This document shows positions 60,526 through 64,000 of a stretch of 64,000 nucleotides of DNA, in pieces; the stretch's first letter is position 1, and every line of letters begins with the position of its first letter. The DNA comes from Pseudomonas bubulae. Lineage in GTDB: Bacteria > Pseudomonadota > Gammaproteobacteria > Pseudomonadales > Pseudomonadaceae. Made by a program: the position numbers and the translations under genes. A model generated the notes under the pieces. It worked only from the letters and a program-made list of their open reading frames with translations, did no database searches and was not told where the DNA came from. Location: positions 2,579,001 to 2,643,000 of the forward strand of contig NZ_CP146077.1 in NCBI RefSeq assembly GCF_037023725.1. The letters are read 5' to 3'.

Positions 60526-62013
60526 ATGCAACCGAGCAGATCAAAAGTCACCGAACGTAACGGTTTGTACGAACTGGATGCCGGGCCTGAAGTCCTCGAT
60601 AGCCCCCGGTACAACCACGATATCGCCCCCACCAAAGTTCATGAGCGCACCTGGAACAAGTGGCATATCACTGCCTTGTGGGTCGGCATGTCCATTTGCG
60701 TACCCACCTATACCCTGGGCGGGGTTCTGACAGCCTATTTCGGGCTTTCAGTGGGTGAGGCACTGCTGGCGATTCTGCTGGCAAATATCGTGGTATTGAT
60801 CCCTCTGACTCTCAATGCCTTTGCGGGCACCAAATACGGCATTCCCTTTCCGGTGTTGCTGCGTTCTTCCTTCGGCATTATCGGCTCCAACGTACCGTGT
60901 CTGATCCGTGCTCTGGTGGCCTGCGGCTGGTTCGGGATCCAGACACTGTTCGGCGGTCTGGCCATTCACCTGTTTCTGGGCTCGGTGTTCGAGGGCTGGA
61001 AAAGCCTGGGCGGTACGGGTGAAGTGATCGGCTTCATGATTTTCTGGGCGCTCAACCTGTGGGTGGTATTGCGCGGTGCCGAGTCGATCAAGTGGCTGGA
61101 AACCCTGTCTGCACCCTTGCTGGTACTGGTCGGTCTGGGCCTGCTGGTGTGGGCTCTGCCCAATGTGTCGATGAGTGAACTGCTGGCCCAGCCGCCCAAG
61201 CGCCCGGAAGGTGCCAGTGTGTACGGCTACTTCTTTGCCGGCCTGACTGCAATGGTGGGTTTCTGGGCCACCTTGTCCCTGAATATTCCGGACTTCAGCC
61301 GATACGCAAAAAGCCAGAAAGACCAGATCCTGGGGCAGATTTTTGGCCTGCCGCTGACCATGTTCCTGTTCGCCGCTCTGGGCGTGGTGATGACGGCAGC
61401 GTCCGAAAAACTGGTAGGCGTTACCGTATCCGACCCGGTCAGCCTGATCGGCCATATCCAGAGCCCGGGCTGGGTGGCACTGGCCATGGCGCTGATCATC
61501 ATCGCCACGCTGTCGACCAATACGGCGGCCAATATTGTGTCGCCCACCAATGACTTCCAGAACATCGCTCCCAAGTTGATCAACCGCACCACGGCAGTGA
61601 TCTTGACCGGCCTGGTGGGCTTGGCGCTGATGGCTCATGAATTGCTGAAGAAACTCGGCCTGCTGGTCTCGGATGTGAGCCTGGAAACCGTGTACTCCAA
61701 CTGGTTGCTGGGTTACTCCAGCCTGCTTGGGCCGATTGCCGGGATCATGGTGGTCGACTATTTCGTTATCCGTCAGCAAAAACTCGACCTTGCCGGGCTG
61801 TACCGTGACGGGGTGTACCCGGCCTGGAACTGGAAGGGTTTTATCGCTTTTGGTGTACCTGTGGCGCTGACGTTGCTGTCGTTGGGCAGCAGTGCCTTCA
61901 GCTGGTTCTATGACTTCGGCTGGTTTACCGGGTCGTTGCTCGGGGCCGTGATTTATTACGGGTTGTATCGCCTGAACAGTCAGCAAGCAGAAGCCGTCAA
62001 AGGCACGGTTTGA
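60526..62013 (+). CDS. NCS1 family uracil/hydantoin permease
   Basis: This 495-residue transporter has about 12 helices and the NCS1 signatures RTWNKWHITALWVGMSICVP and YTLGGVLTAYFGLSVGEALL. The substrate-binding helix region GFWATLSLNIPDFSRYAKSQ is also present. NCS1 proteins import nucleobases, hydantoins or allantoin by cation symport. Placement between hydA and the carbamoyl hydrolase indicates pyrimidine or hydantoin uptake. Confidence 0.92.
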   Translation: MQPSRSKVTERNGLYELDAGPEVLDSPRYNHDIAPTKVHERTWNKWHITALWVGMSICVPTYTLGGVLTAYFGLSVGEALLAILLANIVVLIPLTLNAFAGTKYGIPFPVLLRSSFGIIGSNVPCLIRALVACGWFGIQTLFGGLAIHLFLGSVFEGWKSLGGTGEVIGFMIFWALNLWVVLRGAESIKWLETLSAPLLVLVGLGLLVWALPNVSMSELLAQPPKRPEGASVYGYFFAGLTAMVGFWATLSLNIPDFSRYAKSQKDQILGQIFGLPLTMFLFAALGVVMTAASEKLVGVTVSDPVSLIGHIQSPGWVALAMALIIIATLSTNTAANIVSPTNDFQNIAPKLINRTTAVILTGLVGLALMAHELLKKLGLLVSDVSLETVYSNWLLGYSSLLGPIAGIMVVDYFVIRQQKLDLAGLYRDGVYPAWNWKGFIAFGVPVALTLLSLGSSAFSWFYDFGWFTGSLLGAVIYYGLYRLNSQQAEAVKGTV

Positions 62014-62049
62014 AGCGCCTTCCTATAAAAACTGCCTGAGGAAACTATC

Positions 62050-63321
62050 ATGAACGCCGCACACGACCTTCAGCAGCACCGCGCGCCATTGATCAACGGC
62101 GAGCGCCTGTGGGCCTCGTTAATGGAACTGGCCCAGCTGGGTGCCACGGTAAAGGGCGGTGTATGCCGCCTGGCCCTGACCGACCTGGACCGCCAGGCCC
62201 GGGATATTTTTGTACGCTGGTGTGAGGACGCCGGTTGCACCGTCAGCGTGGACGCCGTGGGCAATATCTTTGCCCGCCGCCCGGGGCGCAATCCGGATTT
62301 GCCGCCGGTGATGACCGGCAGCCATATCGACACCCAGCCCACCGGCGGCAAGTTCGACGGCTGCTTTGGCGTACTGGCCGGGGTTGAAGTACTGCGCACC
62401 CTCAACGACCTCAATATCGAGACTGACGCGCCGCTGGAAGTGGTGGTGTGGACCAATGAAGAAGGCTCACGCTTTGCGCCTTGCATGATGGGTTCCGGGG
62501 TTTTTGCAGACAAGTTTACCCTTGAAGAAACCCTGGCCAAAACCGATGCCCAGGGCGTGACCGTGGGTGAGGCCCTGAATGCAATTGGCTATGCTGGCAG
62601 CCGCCAGGTCAACGGCCACCCGGTGGGGGCCTACTTTGAAGCTCACATCGAACAGGGGCCGATTCTGGAGGACGAGCGCAAAACCATCGGCGTCGTACTT
62701 GGCGCCCTGGGGCAGAAATGGTTCGACCTCAACCTGCGCGGTGTAGAAGCCCATGCCGGGCCTACGCCCATGCACCTGCGCAAGGATGCATTGGTCGGGG
62801 CGGCGGCCGTGGTTGCCGCCGTCAACAAGGCAGCTCTTGGCCATCAACCCCACGCCTGCGGGACCGTGGGTTGCCTGCAAGCCTATCCGGGCTCGCGCAA
62901 TGTCATCCCCGGTGAAGTACGCATGACCCTGGACTTCCGGCATTTGCTGCCCGAGCGGCTGGACTCGATGATCGAGCAAGTGCGTGGGGTGATTGAAGCC
63001 ACCTGCGAGGAGCATGGCCTGAGTTTCGAACTGACTCCCACAGCAGACTTTCCGCCGCTGTACTTCAACCCTGATTGCGTCAACGCCGTGCGGGATGCGG
63101 CCAATGAGTTGGGCTTGTCGAACATGGATATCGTCAGCGGGGCAGGGCACGACGCCATCTTCCTGGCCGAACTGGGTCCGGCAGGGATGATATTTGTGCC
63201 CTGTGAAGGCGGCATCAGCCACAACGAAATCGAAAACGCCGATCCCAAGGATCTGGCAGCGGGATGCGCGGTATTGCTTAAGGCAATGTTGGCGGCGTCG
63301 AAAACCGTAGGTAGTCGTTGA
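62050..63321 (+). CDS. Zn-dependent N-carbamoyl-amino-acid hydrolase / beta-ureidopropionase
   Basis: The 423-residue M20-family amidase has the metal-site blocks TGSHIDTQPTGGKFDGCFGV and VVWTNEEGSRFAPCMMGSG. AYFEAHIEQGPILED and SGAGHDAIFLAELGPAGMIF follow. These hydrolyse N-carbamoyl-beta-alanine or carbamoyl amino acids, giving the amino acid, CO2 and ammonia, the last step of reductive pyrimidine breakdown. It follows the permease by 36 bases in the same unit. Confidence 0.92.
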   Translation: MNAAHDLQQHRAPLINGERLWASLMELAQLGATVKGGVCRLALTDLDRQARDIFVRWCEDAGCTVSVDAVGNIFARRPGRNPDLPPVMTGSHIDTQPTGGKFDGCFGVLAGVEVLRTLNDLNIETDAPLEVVVWTNEEGSRFAPCMMGSGVFADKFTLEETLAKTDAQGVTVGEALNAIGYAGSRQVNGHPVGAYFEAHIEQGPILEDERKTIGVVLGALGQKWFDLNLRGVEAHAGPTPMHLRKDALVGAAAVVAAVNKAALGHQPHACGTVGCLQAYPGSRNVIPGEVRMTLDFRHLLPERLDSMIEQVRGVIEATCEEHGLSFELTPTADFPPLYFNPDCVNAVRDAANELGLSNMDIVSGAGHDAIFLAELGPAGMIFVPCEGGISHNEIENADPKDLAAGCAVLLKAMLAASKTVGSR

Positions 63322-63513
63322 GAAGCGTAGCGAGGCTGCGATGGGTTGCACTGCAACCCTGGGCTTTGTCCAGAAGCGAAGGGCCTGCGGCAGCGGCTAC
63401 AGGTTTTGTGGTGACTGATCCGGCCCCTATCAACTTGATTGCGCCTACCCGGGACGTAGTCAGTCAGCCGGGATCTATCTACAAGAGAAGAAATAAGACA
63501 GACGCCCCAACCC

Positions 63514-63598
63514 GTGGGAGCGGGCTTGCCCGCGATGCAAGTACTGCGTTCTGTCAGGCAAATCGCGGTGTTGCCATCGCGGGCAAGCCTGCTCCCAC
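63514..63598. repeat. inverted REP pair
   Basis: GTGGGAGCGGGCTTGCCCGC starts a 24-base arm (63514-63537) repeated in reverse at 63575-63598 with one difference. Just upstream (about 63320-63405) is a diverged relative of the inverted repeat at 41650-41738. Confidence 0.88.
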
Positions 63599-63612
63599 TG
63601 ATGCGCAGGGCG

Positions 63613-64000
63613 TCAGCCCTGCCAACCACCCCCCAACGCCGTCAATAACCCTACGCTGGCCTGTAACTGTCGGGTGTGCAATGCCTGCACCTGGCGCTGG
63701 GCCTGCAGGGCGGCAGTCTGTGCGGTGACTACGTCCAGGTAACTCACCGCGCCGGCTTCATAGCTGTGGGTGGCGATTGCCCGGGTGTGTTCGGCGGCGT
63801 TGGCTGCGGCCTGTTCATCGAGGCTTTCCTGTTGCAGGTCACGCAGCTGGGCGAGGTTGTCTTCAACTTCACGCACCGCGTGCAGCACCTGGCTACGGTA
63901 ATGGGCTGATGCTTCTGCAAATTCGGCCCTGGCCTGGCGTTCCTGGCCATCGAGCCTGCCGCCGTCAAAAATCGGCAGGTTGACCAACGGCCCCAACGCC
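63613..64000 (-). CDS. RND-type outer-membrane efflux channel (OprM/NodT-like), C-terminal part
   Basis: Only the last 128 residues or so are in the window; the gene continues past the right edge. They carry the typical OprM/TolC end: a hydrophobic LVNLPIFDGGRLDGQERQAR and a long amphipathic helix (YRSQVLHAVREVEDNLAQLR). SYEAGAVSYLDVVTAQTAAL and QASVGLLTALGGGWQG follow. Such lipoprotein channels work with an inner-membrane pump and an adaptor, which would lie outside the window. Confidence 0.88.
   Translation of the reverse strand, partial: ALGPLVNLPIFDGGRLDGQERQARAEFAEASAHYRSQVLHAVREVEDNLAQLRDLQQESLDEQAAANAAEHTRAIATHSYEAGAVSYLDVVTAQTAALQAQRQVQALHTRQLQASVGLLTALGGGWQG

Noticed and set aside
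63320..63405. Full REP pair directly after the carbamoyl hydrolase gene
   Set aside because: Similarity to the 41.7 kb element is clear only in parts (GTAGCGAGGCTGC, GCAGCGGCTACAG); the arms no longer pair well, so it is noted only as a diverged relative.

Overview
This 64 kb window is chromosomal DNA of a Pseudomonas, most likely of the P. fluorescens/P. fragi lineage. The reasons are a complete wss-type (acetylated cellulose) operon, FleQ-like boxes, inverted Pseudomonas REP elements sharing a GTGGGAGCG core, a CsrA/RsmA protein of Pseudomonas length, and a reductive pyrimidine-degradation cluster. The species cannot be fixed by reading alone. No rRNA, intact tRNA, CRISPR array or complete insertion sequence was seen.

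Region 1 (1-7.1 kb) is accessory DNA: the decayed end of a prophage or island. It holds a frameshifted HK97-gp10-like gene, a tail-terminator gene, a 5'-truncated lambda-K-like tail assembly gene, several small orphan genes, a HigB/HigA-type toxin-antitoxin pair, a DUF4236 protein, two lipoproteins and an EcsC-family protein. It ends at a 48-bp copy of the 3' half of tRNA-Val(GAC), a typical integrase target. A decayed tyrosine-recombinase gene sits just beyond, so the same tRNA seems to have been used more than once.

Region 2 (7.1-13.7 kb) is a patchwork: a LysR regulator divergent from a carboxymuconolactone-decarboxylase/tautomerase pair, a zeta-toxin-like P-loop kinase with a tiny overlapping partner, a second P-loop kinase, a decayed copy of the lipoprotein gene of region 1, a strongly structured intergenic segment, and further lipoproteins.

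Region 3 (13.6-28.6 kb) is the cellulose operon: bcsQ(wssA)-bcsA-bcsB-bcsZ-bcsC followed by wssF-G-H-I, the alginate-like O-acetylation genes. Two FleQ-like boxes lie upstream. A nine-C tract puts the natural start of bcsA out of frame with the rest of the gene. This is either a slippage switch for cellulose synthesis or a sequencing error. No wssJ follows; a REPIN closes the operon.

Region 4 (28.6-48 kb) is mostly metabolic and envelope functions: AraC/LysE, an XRE-cupin regulator with a glutamine-synthetase-like ligase, an outer-membrane barrel, a periplasmic Ntn amidase, a second HigBA-type module, an orphan BamA paralogue beside an OmpR/CpxA-type two-component system, an alpha-ketoglutarate-semialdehyde dehydrogenase, a TetR/MFS pair with a clear operator, and a pyroglutamyl-peptidase/5-oxoproline-transport operon with a LysR regulator.

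Region 5 (47.9-64 kb) carries methionine gamma-lyase and its Lrp-type regulator, a lone GH19 lysozyme, ppnN, csrA and small envelope or stress genes. It ends with the reductive pyrimidine/hydantoin pathway: RutR-like regulator, PreT/PreA, dihydropyrimidinase, NCS1 permease and carbamoyl-amino-acid hydrolase. The C-terminal part of an RND outer-membrane channel lies at the edge. Five matching inverted REP pairs punctuate the gaps between about 39 and 64 kb.
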